Positions 40,130 to 49,592 of a stretch of DNA of 64,000 nucleotides are shown here, piece by piece; position 1 is the stretch's first letter, and each line of letters opens with the position of its first letter. A program made the position numbers and the translations under genes. This stretch comes from Streptomyces sp. SID12501 (GTDB taxonomy: Bacteria > Actinomycetota > Actinomycetes > Streptomycetales > Streptomycetaceae): positions 1 to 64,000 of the forward strand of contig NZ_JAAGLU010000044.1 of assembly GCF_010550245.1 (NCBI RefSeq), read 5' to 3'. The notes under the pieces are model-generated. The model worked only from the letters and a program-made list of their open reading frames with translations. It made no database searches and was not told the origin of the DNA.

Positions 40130-40156
40130 GCGGGCCCGGTGGAAGCCGGCCGCTCA

Positions 40157-40191
40157 CCCGCGCCCCTTCAGGGGCGCGGGGAACTGCGCGA
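40157..40191. repeat. Dispersed hairpin repeat (copy 1)
   Basis: CCCGCGCCCC-TTCA-GGGGCGCGGG hairpin (40157-40180) followed by GAACTGCGCGA. The same 35 nt occur at 58312-58346. Both copies lie between convergent genes, so the stem may terminate transcription from both sides. Confidence 0.85.
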
Positions 40192-40242
40192 CAAGCCCCC
40201 ACCGAACCCGCACCGAACAGCGAACCGCCGATCCAGCGGAGC

Positions 40243-41946
40243 TTAGAGCGCCGGGTAGGCGTTGGTCATGAGCTGCTGGAACTGCGCCGAGAACCAGTGC
40301 CCGGAGACCGGCGCGTTCGGCAGCGCGCCCGACATGTTGTTGTTGTTCCGCGGGTTACCGGTGTACGTCGGGTCGCACATCCGGTCGAAGCCCTTGCCCT
40401 CGTCGTTCGCGATCGCCGAGCTGGAGCCGTCGGACTCGCCCGGAGGCTTCATCCACACGTACGCGTCGATCCCGGTCGCCGGAGCGGCCTTCGGGCGCTC
40501 GCCCAGACCCGCGCCGGACTGGTTGCACCAGTTGCCGGTCTGGAAGCGCCGGTCGTAGCGTCCGCCGTCGACGTAGGTGTCGACGGTGGTCGTCGCGCCC
40601 GGGCCGGTGGGCCGTGCGGTGCCGCCCCAGCCGTTCCTGGACGTGTCGATCAGCATGCCGATGGTGGACGGGAAGCCGACCGTGACCAGCTGGTTGCGGA
40701 AGGCCTGTGCGAAGGAGAGTTCGTCGGTGTACCGGTTCCAGTCCACCCACTTCGACTCGCGGACGGACTTGCCGGCCACGGTGTCGTTGATGGTGAAGTT
40801 GTTCTCCTTCAGCGCGCTGTAGTTCGCCGTGTTGCTGATGAACCCGTGCACGTCGTTGACGGTCGCGCCCTCGGCGGTGGCCGCCTGCTTGAACAGGTCC
40901 GCGGAGGGGCCGAAGTTGTCGTCCCAGCCGATCCAGCCGTGGTGGCCGGCGTCGACGTAGTTGTAGACGTTCGGCACGTCACCGAGCTTGTTGAGCGCGT
41001 AGCCGACACCCTTGACGTAGTTGCCGTTCGCCTTCATCACGTCGCACGCGGGCGTGGCCGTGACCCGGCTGCCGGTGTTGGTGATGAGGTTGGGCAGCGA
41101 GTCGATCTCGACGGTCGTGACGATGCGCAGGCCCGCGTACTTGGTGTCCGCGAGGATCGCCGCGATCGGGTCGATGTACTGGGTCTTGTACTTGTCGATC
41201 TCCGTCGGGCCGAGTTCGCCGTTGGAGGCGAGGGCGGCACAGTCGCGGCCGGGCAGGTCGTAGATGACCAGCTGGACGACGAGTTCGCCGGTGCCCTTCT
41301 GCTGGAGGGCCGCGTCGAGGTGGGCGCGCAGACCCATCCCGCCGTTGACCCCGTTGATCGCGGCGATCCGGTCCAGCCAGACGCCGGTGGGCTGGCTGGA
41401 GATCCGGCTGCCGCCCGTCTCCGCGGCGGCCTTGGCCGACCACTCCGGGTTCACGTACACCTTGGCACCGGCGTACGGGTTGTCGACCCTCGTACCGGTG
41501 CCGGGGCCCGGCGGAGTCGTGGGGTCGGTCCCGCCGTCGACGTTACAGGTGACGCCGTCGAGGGTGAACGTGGTCGGGAGCGCGTTGGTGCCGCTGTAGC
41601 TGCCGTTGAAACCGAAGCTCACCGAACCACCGGTGGCGAGCGTCCCGTTGTAGGTCTCGTTGGCGGCGGTCACGGCGGTGCCGCTCTGGGTGATCTTGGC
41701 GTTCCAGCCGCTGGTGACCTGCTGGTTGCCGGCGTACGACCACTTCACGGCCCAACTCGACTTGGCCGCGCTGTTGTTGGTGACCGTCACGGCGGCGGTG
41801 AAGCCGGTGGACCACTGGTTCTGCACCGTGTAGGCGACGGTGCAGGGGATGGCGGCGATCGCGGCGGGCGCGGTGGCTACCGCGGCACCGGTGGCACCGG
41901 CGACCAGCGCCATGGAGGCGAGGATCGCTGTTCTGGTACGGCTCAT
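40243..41946 (-). CDS. Secreted GH6 cellulase (exoglucanase/cellobiohydrolase type) with N-terminal CBM2
   Basis: A 567-residue exported enzyme. Signal peptide to about residue 32 (AILASMALVAGATGAAVA). A CBM2 module follows, about residues 33-134 (CTVAYTVQNQWSTGFTAAVT ... GVTCNV), bounded by two Cys. A short TDPTTPPGPGTGT linker leads to the GH6 barrel: VDNPYAGAKVYVNPEWSAKA, LVIYDLPGRDCAALASNGEL, TTVEIDSLPNL, NVYNYVDAGHHGWIGWDDNF, HGFISNTANYSAL, IDTSRNGWGG and AYVWMKPPGESDG. The catalytic Asp and substrate-tunnel residues fall in these blocks. It probably attacks cellulose chain ends. It is 67 bp downstream of the GH5 gene on the same strand, likely one transcript controlled from the CebR-type box at 43695. 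Confidence 0.93.
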   Translation of the reverse strand: MSRTRTAILASMALVAGATGAAVATAPAAIAAIPCTVAYTVQNQWSTGFTAAVTVTNNSAAKSSWAVKWSYAGNQQVTSGWNAKITQSGTAVTAANETYNGTLATGGSVSFGFNGSYSGTNALPTTFTLDGVTCNVDGGTDPTTPPGPGTGTRVDNPYAGAKVYVNPEWSAKAAAETGGSRISSQPTGVWLDRIAAINGVNGGMGLRAHLDAALQQKGTGELVVQLVIYDLPGRDCAALASNGELGPTEIDKYKTQYIDPIAAILADTKYAGLRIVTTVEIDSLPNLITNTGSRVTATPACDVMKANGNYVKGVGYALNKLGDVPNVYNYVDAGHHGWIGWDDNFGPSADLFKQAATAEGATVNDVHGFISNTANYSALKENNFTINDTVAGKSVRESKWVDWNRYTDELSFAQAFRNQLVTVGFPSTIGMLIDTSRNGWGGTARPTGPGATTTVDTYVDGGRYDRRFQTGNWCNQSGAGLGERPKAAPATGIDAYVWMKPPGESDGSSSAIANDEGKGFDRMCDPTYTGNPRNNNNMSGALPNAPVSGHWFSAQFQQLMTNAYPAL

Positions 41947-42013
41947 GAGTGCGGATGTCCTCTCGTTTTCCTGTGGGGTGAGAAGCGCCTTGCTGTGATG
42001 GGGAGTTGGTGCG

Positions 42014-43504
42014 CTAACCGATGGCCCGCAAGTGGTCGCGCAGACCGATTCCGAAGGCTGTGGGTGTGCCGTCGTAACCGGAGATCAGGGACGGGCCGGT
42101 GGCGCAGTTCCAGGTGTTCCAGGTCCAGCCGAGGTAGGACAGGGAGCGGTCGTCGAACCACTTCATGACCCGGTCGACGAAGGAGTGCGCGCAGGTGTTC
42201 TCGCCGATCTCGCCCGCCACCAGGGGAACCTGGGCGGCGACCGGAGCGAGCGTCGAGTCCCAGCAGCTCTCGCTGGAGCACGAGTTGAAGTTGTAGATGT
42301 GCCAGGCGGCGGCAAGATTGCCCGCCGGGTCGGTCGGCTTGTACGTCAGCCACTGGCTGAGGTCGTTCGAGTACGCGAGCCCGCCGGCCAGGATCACGTT
42401 CTTGGCGCCGGTGACCCGGACCGCGTCGATCAGATCCTGCATACCGGCGACCTCGTAGCCGATGCCGGAGCAGGTGCCGCCGTCCCGCCAACAGGTCCAG
42501 GCCTGGGCCGCCGTGGAGGTGGCGCGGTCCGGGTAGGGCTCGTTGAACAGGTCGAACACGACGGCCTGGTCACCCTTGAAGGTGTTGGCGACCGAGGTCC
42601 AGAAGGCGGGCGAGTACTGCATGTCGGGCATCGGCTTCTGGCAGCTGGCGTGCACGTCGGAGCAGCCGGCCGAGTTGCCCGTGTACTGACCCCAGGACCA
42701 GTGCAGTTCGACCATCGGCGTCATGCCGTGCGCCTTCACCTTCGCCACCAGGTCCTTGACGGCGGCGATGTAGTTGGCGCCCGCGTACTCGGGCTTGATG
42801 TTGGACAGGCCGAGCCAGCACTCCTCGTTGAGCGGGATGCGTACAGTGTTGACCTTCCAGTCGGCGATCGCCTTGACCGAGGCGTCGTCGACCGGTCCGT
42901 CCCAGATGCCGTTGCCCTGGACGCAACTGAACTCGCCGCCGGAGCGGTTGACGCCGAGCAGCCGCCTGGTGGCGCCGCCGGAGTCGACGAGTTTGTTGCC
43001 GGACACGTGCAGAGCGGGTGCCCCGGCCTCGGGGGCCGGCGTGACGGTGGGCGATGGAGTCGGGGTCGGGGTCGGGGTCGGCTCCGAATCCACGTTGCAC
43101 GTCGTCCCGTTGAGCTTGAACGACGCCGGTACGGGATTGCTCCCGGACCGCGAGGCGATGAACCCCGCACTGACGCTCGCGCCCGTGCCCAGCGAGCCGT
43201 TGTAGCTCTCGTTGGCCGCGGTGACGGTGGTGCCGGACTGGGACCACTTGGCGTTCCAGCCCTGGGTGAGCTTCTGACCTGCGCCGAAGTCGAAGGTGAG
43301 ACTCCAACTGCTCAGCGCCGTCTGGTTGTTGGTGATCCTGACGGAGCCCTGGAAGCCGGCGTCCCAGGTGCTGGTGACCGAGTACTCCACCGTGCACGCG
43401 GGCGTGGCTCCCGACGCCGTGAGAACCGGTGCGACCGCGGTGCCCACAAGGGCGACGGCAGCTCCGAGTACGACTAAAAGACCTGAACGCGGGGGGTGTC
43501 GCAT
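42014..43504 (-). CDS. Secreted GH5 endoglucanase with N-terminal CBM2
   Basis: A 496-residue exported cellulase. The ATG at 43504 has AAGGAG upstream; the longer frame upstream is promoter DNA. Signal peptide SGLLVVLGAAVALVGTAVAP. CBM2 follows (CTVEYSVTSTWDAGFQGSVR ... GTTCNV), then a PTPTPTPTPSPTVTP linker. The GH5 barrel shows RRLLGVNRSGGEFSCVQGNG, VNTVRIPLNEECWLG, PMVELHWSWGQ, VVFDLFNEPYPD (acid/base Glu), NVILAGGLAYSND and PLVAGEIGEN (nucleophile Glu), and WTWNTWNCATGPSL. It cuts cellulose chains internally. It is the first gene of the GH5-GH6 unit, divergent from GH48, with a degenerate CebR-like box 48 bp upstream. Confidence 0.93.
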   Translation of the reverse strand: MRHPPRSGLLVVLGAAVALVGTAVAPVLTASGATPACTVEYSVTSTWDAGFQGSVRITNNQTALSSWSLTFDFGAGQKLTQGWNAKWSQSGTTVTAANESYNGSLGTGASVSAGFIASRSGSNPVPASFKLNGTTCNVDSEPTPTPTPTPSPTVTPAPEAGAPALHVSGNKLVDSGGATRRLLGVNRSGGEFSCVQGNGIWDGPVDDASVKAIADWKVNTVRIPLNEECWLGLSNIKPEYAGANYIAAVKDLVAKVKAHGMTPMVELHWSWGQYTGNSAGCSDVHASCQKPMPDMQYSPAFWTSVANTFKGDQAVVFDLFNEPYPDRATSTAAQAWTCWRDGGTCSGIGYEVAGMQDLIDAVRVTGAKNVILAGGLAYSNDLSQWLTYKPTDPAGNLAAAWHIYNFNSCSSESCWDSTLAPVAAQVPLVAGEIGENTCAHSFVDRVMKWFDDRSLSYLGWTWNTWNCATGPSLISGYDGTPTAFGIGLRDHLRAIG

Positions 43505-43551
43505 GAGCGACTCCTTGCAGATCGGGCGCGTCGCTCGGACGCGTCGACTGA

Positions 43552-43565
43552 CGGAATCGCTCCCA
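43552..43565. promoter_or_regulatory. Degenerate CebR-like box upstream of GH5
   Basis: CGGAATCGCTCCCA matches the 14-bp palindrome at 43695 in 11 of 14 positions, keeping one perfect half-site (CGCTCCCA). It lies 48 bp before the GH5 start. Confidence 0.5.
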
Positions 43566-43694
43566 CTGGTGTCAACGAAGTTAGCGCCAAGTGACGGCAA
43601 AGGACAGAGGGGGTGACGTGTTTCCATCAGATGTCGCCGTCGAATCAATTCGAGTCTTCAAACACCTTGACCCTTGACACACACGTCTTCACTA

Positions 43695-43708
43695 TGGGAG
43701 CGCTCCCA
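43695..43708. promoter_or_regulatory. CebR operator
   Basis: TGGGAGCGCTCCCA is a perfect 14-bp palindrome identical to the known Streptomyces CebR box. CebR is a LacI-family repressor released by cellobiose/cellotriose. The site lies 73 bp before the GH48 start and 191 bp before the GH5 start, in the divergent promoter. The cebR gene itself is not in the window. Confidence 0.9.
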
Positions 43709-43780
43709 CTGGTTCAAGGCTTGTTGCTCCTCCCCACATCTCCATGAGCACCTCCGAGCCCGCTAGGAGGAACCAGCACC

Positions 43781-46696
43781 ATGCACCCCCGACACAGACG
43801 CCGCAGCGCGCGGCGGTTCTGGACCGCTGTCGTGGCGGTTCTCGCCCTTCCCCTGACCATGCTCGCGACGGGCACAACTCCCGCTCAGGCAGCGGCAGTT
43901 CAATGCAGCGTCGACTACAAGACGAACGACTGGGGGTCCGGTTTCACCGCGGATCTGACGATCACCAACCGCGGTACGGACGTCATCAACGGCTGGACAC
44001 TGACGTACGCCTACGCGGGCAACCAGAAGCTCAGCAACGGCTGGAACGGCACCTGGTCCCAGTCCGGCCAGACGGTCACCGTGCAGAACGCCACGTACAA
44101 CGCGACGATCGCCGCCGGCGCCGCCGTCAGTACCGGCGGTCAGTTCACGTACAGCGGCGCCAACGCGGCGCCGACCTCGTTCGCGATCAACGGGACGACC
44201 TGCGCCGGGGCCCACCAGCCGCCGGTCACGGTGCTGACCAGCCCGGTCGCGGGCGCGGTCTACTCGCAGGGTGACGCGGTGCCGATGGCGGCCACTGCGG
44301 CTGCGGCGGACAGCGCGACGATCACGAAGATCGAGTTCTACGACGACACCACGCTGCTCGGCACGGACACGACCTCGCCGTACACGTACTCGGCCACCGG
44401 ACTGGCCGTGGGAAGTCACTCGCTGCTGGCCAAGGCGTACGACAGCCTGGGTGCCTCGGCGCCGTCCACGCCGGTAGGCATCACGGTCGCCTCGGGTCCC
44501 GCCGTGGTCGCCGTACCGACCCAACTCGGCGTCCAGCAGGGCAAGACGGGCACGTACGACGTGAAGCTGTCGACACAGCCGAGCGTGAACGTGACCGTGG
44601 CGACGGCCCGCGCGAGCGGCAACACCGGCCTGTCTGTCACGGGCGGCGCCTCGCTCACCTTCACGCCGTCGAACTGGAACACGGCCCAGAAGGTGACGAT
44701 CACCGCCAACGCGACAGGCACCGGATCGGCGGTCTTCGACTCGACGGCCACCGGCCACGCCAAGGCGACGGTCACCGTCACCGAGCTGGCGGCCTCGAAG
44801 GTGTACGACGCCCGCTTCCTGGACCTCTACGGGAAGATCACCAACCCGGCGAGCGGCTACTTCTCCCCCGAGGGCATTCCCTACCACTCGGTGGAGACGC
44901 TGATCGTCGAGGCGCCGGACCAGGGCCACGAGACCACGTCGGAGGCGTACAGCTACCTCCTGTGGCTCCAGGCCATGTACGGCAAGGTGACGGGCGACTG
45001 GACCAAGTTCAACGGCGCCTGGTCGATCATGGAGCAGTACATGATCCCCACCCACGCCGACCAGCCGACCAACTCCTTCTACAACGCGTCGAAGCCGGCG
45101 ACGTACGCCCCTGAGTACGATCTGCCGAGCCAGTATCCGGCCGCGCTCAACACCGCTGTCCCGGTCGGCACGGACCCCATCGCGGCCGAGCTGAAGACCG
45201 CGTACGGCACGGACGACGTCTACGGTATGCACTGGCTCCAGGACGTCGACAACGTGTACGGCTACGGCAACTCGCCCGGCAAGTGCGAGGCGGGCCCGAC
45301 GGACACCGGTCCCTCGTACATCAACACCTTCCAGCGCGGATCGCAGGAATCGGTGTGGGAGACCGTTCCGCAGCCGACCTGCGACGCCTTCAAGTACGGC
45401 GGTACGAACGGGTACTTGGACCTGTTCACCGGCGACGCGTCGTACGCGAAGCAGTGGAAGTACACCGACGCCCCGGACGCCGACGCGCGCGCCGTGCAGG
45501 CCGCGTACTGGGCCGATGTCTGGGCGAAGGAGCAGGGCAAGGGCAGTGACGTCTCGACGACCGTCGGCAAGGCGGCCAAGATGGGCGACTACCTGCGCTA
45601 CTCGATGTACGACAAGTACTTCAAGAAGATCGGCAACTGTGTCGGTCCGACGACCTGCGCCGCCGGTACCGGCAAGGACGCCTCGCACTATCTGATGTCC
45701 TGGTACTACGCGTGGGGCGGCGCCAACGACACCTCGGCCGGCTGGGCCTGGCGCATCGGCTCCAGCCACACGCACGGCGGCTACCAGAACCCGCTGGCCG
45801 CCTACGCGCTCAGCTCGTACGCCGACCTGAAGCCCAAGTCGGCGACAGGGCAGGCGGACTGGACGAAGTCCCTGGGGCGGCAGATCGAGTTCTACCGCTG
45901 GCTCCAGTCCAACGAGGGTGCCATCGCGGGCGGCGCGACCAACAGCTGGGCGGGCCGCTACGCGACCCCGCCGACCGGCACGCCGACCTTCTACGGCATG
46001 TACTACGACGAAGCTCCCGTGTACCACGACCCGCCGTCCAACCAGTGGTTCGGCTTCCAGGCGTGGTCCATGGAGCGGGTCGCCGAGTACTACCAGCAGA
46101 CGGGCAACGCGGCGGCGAAGACCGTCCTGGACAAGTGGGTCGACTGGGCCCTGTCCAAGACGACCGTCAACCCCGACGGCACCTACCGCATCCCGTCGAC
46201 GCTCCAGTGGTCGGGCTCCCCCGACACCTGGAACGCCACAACTCCGGGCGCCAACGCGGGACTTCATGTCACCGTCGCCGACTACACCAACGACGTGGGC
46301 GTGGCGGCGGCGTACGCCAAGACGCTGACGTACTACGCCGACCGCTCCGGTGACACCGAGGCGGCGACGACGGCGAAGGCGCTGCTGGACGGCATGTGGT
46401 CCAACTACCAGGACACCCTGGGTATCGCCGTCCCGGAGACCCGCACGGACTACAACCGTTTCGACGACGCCGTCTACGTGCCGTCGGGCTGGACGGGGAA
46501 GATGCCGAACGGCGACACGGTCAACTCGTCGTCGACCTTCATCTCGCTCCGCTCCTTCTACAAGAACGACCCCAACTGGTCGAAGATCGAGGGGTACCTG
46601 GCCGGTGGCGCCGCGCCCTCGTTCACCTACCACCGGTTCTGGGCCCAGGCGGACATAGCCCTCGCCATGGGTTCGTACGCGGAGCTACTCGAATAG
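43781..46696 (+). CDS. Secreted GH48 reducing-end cellobiohydrolase with N-terminal CBM2 and Ig-like modules
   Basis: A 971-residue exported enzyme with AGGAGGAA before its ATG. Order: signal peptide (to about residue 37); CBM2, about 39-142 (CSVDYKTNDWGSGFTADLTI ... GTTCAG); an Ig-like module, about 146-235 (VTVLTSPVAGAVYSQGDAVP ... YDSLGASAPSTP); a second beta module, about 240-335; then the GH48 catalytic domain (YDARFLDLYGKITNPASGYF, PYHSVETLIVEAPDQGHETT with the acid Glu, YSYLLWLQAMYG, GMHWLQDVDNVYGYGN, GYLDLFTGDASY, YYAWGGA, DEAPVYHDPPSNQWFGFQAW and YHRFWAQADIALAMG). It runs along cellulose chains from the reducing end, complementing GH6. Controlled from the adjacent CebR box. Confidence 0.94.
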   Translation: MHPRHRRRSARRFWTAVVAVLALPLTMLATGTTPAQAAAVQCSVDYKTNDWGSGFTADLTITNRGTDVINGWTLTYAYAGNQKLSNGWNGTWSQSGQTVTVQNATYNATIAAGAAVSTGGQFTYSGANAAPTSFAINGTTCAGAHQPPVTVLTSPVAGAVYSQGDAVPMAATAAAADSATITKIEFYDDTTLLGTDTTSPYTYSATGLAVGSHSLLAKAYDSLGASAPSTPVGITVASGPAVVAVPTQLGVQQGKTGTYDVKLSTQPSVNVTVATARASGNTGLSVTGGASLTFTPSNWNTAQKVTITANATGTGSAVFDSTATGHAKATVTVTELAASKVYDARFLDLYGKITNPASGYFSPEGIPYHSVETLIVEAPDQGHETTSEAYSYLLWLQAMYGKVTGDWTKFNGAWSIMEQYMIPTHADQPTNSFYNASKPATYAPEYDLPSQYPAALNTAVPVGTDPIAAELKTAYGTDDVYGMHWLQDVDNVYGYGNSPGKCEAGPTDTGPSYINTFQRGSQESVWETVPQPTCDAFKYGGTNGYLDLFTGDASYAKQWKYTDAPDADARAVQAAYWADVWAKEQGKGSDVSTTVGKAAKMGDYLRYSMYDKYFKKIGNCVGPTTCAAGTGKDASHYLMSWYYAWGGANDTSAGWAWRIGSSHTHGGYQNPLAAYALSSYADLKPKSATGQADWTKSLGRQIEFYRWLQSNEGAIAGGATNSWAGRYATPPTGTPTFYGMYYDEAPVYHDPPSNQWFGFQAWSMERVAEYYQQTGNAAAKTVLDKWVDWALSKTTVNPDGTYRIPSTLQWSGSPDTWNATTPGANAGLHVTVADYTNDVGVAAAYAKTLTYYADRSGDTEAATTAKALLDGMWSNYQDTLGIAVPETRTDYNRFDDAVYVPSGWTGKMPNGDTVNSSSTFISLRSFYKNDPNWSKIEGYLAGGAAPSFTYHRFWAQADIALAMGSYAELLE

Positions 46697-46739
46697 CCCC
46701 CGCCGGGTCCAACCGGACCTGAGCTCCGCGTACCGCGGC

Positions 46740-46772
46740 CGGGCGGCCCCCTCCCGCACTGGGGGCCGCCCG
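46740..46772 (+). terminator. Terminator after GH48 gene
   Basis: CGGGCGGCCCCC (46740-46751) and GGGGGCCGCCCG (46761-46772), a perfect 12-bp stem with a 9-nt loop, 43 bp after the stop. GH74 therefore probably has its own promoter, at least in part. Confidence 0.75.
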
Positions 46773-46862
46773 GTCGTCGCGTACTGCTCCCCCCCCCACC
46801 TCCACCTCCACCCCCACGCTCTCACTCCCCAAGAGACCTCTTGCTGAGAGGACCCCCCACCC

Positions 46863-49550
46863 ATGCGAAGAACCCGTATCCTCACGGCCGTACTGGCCCT
46901 GACCGCAGGCCTGTTGACGGCCGGCCCGCTCGCGCTCGCCGCCCCGTCCGCCGCGGAGGTGAAGCTCGCGGCCGACACGTACACCTGGAAGAACGCCCGG
47001 ATCGACGGCGGCGGCTTCGTCCCCGGCATCGTCTTCAACCGCACCGAGAAGAACCTGGCGTACGCCCGTACGGACATCGGCGGCGCCTACCGCTGGCAGG
47101 AGTCGACGAAGACGTGGACCCCGCTGACGGACTCGGTCGGCTGGGACCGCTGGGGCCACACCGGTGTGGTCAGCCTCGCGTCCGACTCCGTGGACCCGAA
47201 CAAGGTGTACGCGGCTGTCGGCACGTACACCAACAGCTGGGACCCCGGAAACGGTGCCGTGCTGAGGTCGGGTGACCGGGGCGCGAGCTGGCAACGGGCC
47301 GATCTGCCCTTCAAGTTGGGCGGCAACATGCCCGGCCGGGGCATGGGTGAGCGTCTCGCTGTCGACCCGAACAGGAACAGCGTGCTGTATCTGGGCGCGC
47401 CCAGCGGCAAGGGCCTGTGGCGGTCGACGGACTCGGGGGTGACCTGGTCGCAGGTGGCGAACTTCCCCAACGTCGGCAACTACGCGCAGGATCCGACCGA
47501 CACCAGCGGGTACTCCAGCGACAACCAGGGCATCGTCTGGGTCACCTTCGACGAGTCGACGGGTACGGCCGGGAACGCGACCCGCACGATCTATGTCGGG
47601 GTCGCCGACAAGGACAACGCGGTGTACCGCTCGACGGACGCGGGCGCGACCTGGTCGCGGGTGGCCGGGCAGCCCACCGGCTATCTGGCCCACAAGGGCG
47701 TACTGGACGCGAAGAACAGCTACCTGTACCTGCCGTACAGCGACAAGGGCGGACCGTACGACGGCGGCAAGGGCCAGTTGTGGCGGTACGCGACGGCGAC
47801 CGGCACCTGGACGAACATCAGCCCGGTCGCGGAGGCGGACACCTACTACGGGTTCAGCGGGCTGACGATCGACCGGCAGAAGCCGGGCACGGTGATGGCG
47901 ACGGCGTACAGCTCCTGGTGGCCGGACACGCAGCTGTTCCGCTCCACGGACAGCGGCGGCACCTGGACGAAGGCCTGGGACTACACCTCGTACCCCACCC
48001 GCGCGAACCGGTTCACGATGGACGTCTCGTCCTCCCCGTGGCTGACCTTCGGCGCGAACCCCTCGCCGCCCGAACAGAGCCCGAAACTGGGGTGGATGAC
48101 GGAGTCGCTGGAGATCGACCCGTTCAACTCGAACCGCATGATGTACGGAACGGGCGCGACGGTCTACGGCACCGAGAACCTCACGAACTGGGACAGCGGC
48201 AGCCAGTTCAGCATCAAACCGATGGTCCAGGGCCTGGAGGAGACAGCGGTCCTCGACCTGGCCGCTCCCCCGTCGGGCGGTGCGGTACTGCTCAGCGCTC
48301 TGGGCGACATCGGTGGCTTCCGGCACACGGATCTCACCAAGGTCCCGTCGATGATGTTCACTTCACCGAACTTCACCACCACCACGAGCCTGGACTACGC
48401 CGAGACCAACCCGGGGATCGTGGCCCGCGTCGGCGACCTGGACTCGGGCCCGCATGTCGCGTTCTCGACGGACAACGGCGCCAACTGGTTCGCGGGGACG
48501 GACCCTTCGGGCGTCTCGGGCGGCGGCACGATCGCGGCGGCGTCGGACGGCAGCCGGTTCGTGTGGAGTCCGGCAGGCACGGGCGTGCAGTACGCGACGG
48601 GTTTCGGTACGTCGTGGTCGGCGTCGTCGGGTATCCCGGCAGGCGCGATCGTCGAGTCCGACCGGGTGGACGCGAAGACGTTCTACGGTTTCAAGTCGGG
48701 CAAGTTCTACGTGAGTTCGGACGGTGGCGCGACCTTCACGGCGTCGGCGGCGACCGGCCTCCCGGCCGGCGACAGCGTGCGCTTCAAGGCCCTCCCGGCC
48801 ACGAAGGGTGACGTCTGGCTGGCGGGCGGCGCGACGGACGGCGCGTACGGCCTGTGGCACTCGACGGACGGCGGCACGACGTTCACCAAGCTGTCCAACG
48901 TCGACCAGGCGGACACCATCGGCTTCGGCAAGGCGGCGACGGGAGCGACGTACCAGACGCTCTACACGAGCGCGAAGATCGGCGGAGTACGCGGCATCTT
49001 CCGCTCCACGGACAAGGGAGCGACCTGGACGCGTATCAACGACGACACCCACCAGTGGGGTTGGACGGGCGCGGCGATCACCGGTGACCCGAGGGTGTAC
49101 GGGCGCGTGTACGTGTCGACGAACGGGCGCGGTGTCGTCTACGGCGAGTCGTCGGACGCGAGCGGCGGAGGCGGCACGGATCCGACGCCGACGCCGACAC
49201 CTACGCCTACGCCTACGCCTACGTCCACGGGGGCCTGCGCGGTGACGTACAAGGTCACCAGCGAGTGGTCGGGCGGCTTCCAGGCGGACGTGAAGCTCGC
49301 CAACACCGGCACAACCGCCTGGAGCAGCTGGGCACTTGGCTGGTCCTTCCCGAACGGCCAGACCGTCTCCCAACTCTGGAACGCCGAGTACACCCAGTCG
49401 GGTGCCGCGGTGACGGCGAAGAACGTGAACTGGAACGCGAACGTGGCGGCCGGCTCGTCGGTCAGCTTCGGATTCACGGGCAACTGGTCGGGCACGAACG
49501 GAAAACCGGCCGCGTTCAAGCTGGGTGACCAGAGCTGCACGGTCGCCTGA
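46863..49550 (+). CDS. Secreted GH74 xyloglucanase with C-terminal CBM2
   Basis: An 895-residue exported enzyme. Signal peptide ILTAVLALTAGLLTAGPLAL. The catalytic part is two seven-bladed propellers: NARIDGGGFVPGIVFNRTEK, LAYARTDIGGAYRW with the conserved Asp, SVGWDRWGHTGVVSLASD, YAAVGTYTNSWDPGNGA, GERLAVDPNRNSVLYLGAPS, and repeated ST..GATW/SRV Asp-box-like blades. LEIDPFNSNRMMYGTG and later HQWGWTGAAITGDPRVYGRV complete the GH74 pattern. A PTPTPTPTPTPTS linker leads to the C-terminal CBM2 (CAVTYKVTSEWSGGFQADVK ... DQSCTVA). Unlike the neighbouring cellulases the CBM is C-terminal. It opens xyloglucan coating cellulose. Confidence 0.93.
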   Translation: MRRTRILTAVLALTAGLLTAGPLALAAPSAAEVKLAADTYTWKNARIDGGGFVPGIVFNRTEKNLAYARTDIGGAYRWQESTKTWTPLTDSVGWDRWGHTGVVSLASDSVDPNKVYAAVGTYTNSWDPGNGAVLRSGDRGASWQRADLPFKLGGNMPGRGMGERLAVDPNRNSVLYLGAPSGKGLWRSTDSGVTWSQVANFPNVGNYAQDPTDTSGYSSDNQGIVWVTFDESTGTAGNATRTIYVGVADKDNAVYRSTDAGATWSRVAGQPTGYLAHKGVLDAKNSYLYLPYSDKGGPYDGGKGQLWRYATATGTWTNISPVAEADTYYGFSGLTIDRQKPGTVMATAYSSWWPDTQLFRSTDSGGTWTKAWDYTSYPTRANRFTMDVSSSPWLTFGANPSPPEQSPKLGWMTESLEIDPFNSNRMMYGTGATVYGTENLTNWDSGSQFSIKPMVQGLEETAVLDLAAPPSGGAVLLSALGDIGGFRHTDLTKVPSMMFTSPNFTTTTSLDYAETNPGIVARVGDLDSGPHVAFSTDNGANWFAGTDPSGVSGGGTIAAASDGSRFVWSPAGTGVQYATGFGTSWSASSGIPAGAIVESDRVDAKTFYGFKSGKFYVSSDGGATFTASAATGLPAGDSVRFKALPATKGDVWLAGGATDGAYGLWHSTDGGTTFTKLSNVDQADTIGFGKAATGATYQTLYTSAKIGGVRGIFRSTDKGATWTRINDDTHQWGWTGAAITGDPRVYGRVYVSTNGRGVVYGESSDASGGGGTDPTPTPTPTPTPTPTSTGACAVTYKVTSEWSGGFQADVKLANTGTTAWSSWALGWSFPNGQTVSQLWNAEYTQSGAAVTAKNVNWNANVAAGSSVSFGFTGNWSGTNGKPAAFKLGDQSCTVA

Positions 49551-49552
49551 AC

Positions 49553-49588
49553 CGGTGGGTGCGTGTCCGGCGGGACACGCACCCACCG
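49553..49588. terminator. Bidirectional hairpin between GH74 and PL11 genes
   Basis: CGGTGGGTGCGTGTCC (49553-49568), 4-nt loop, GGACACGCACCCACCG (49573-49588): a perfect 16-bp stem between convergent genes, ending 5 bp before the PL11 stop codon. Confidence 0.9.
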
Positions 49589-49592
49589 TCGT

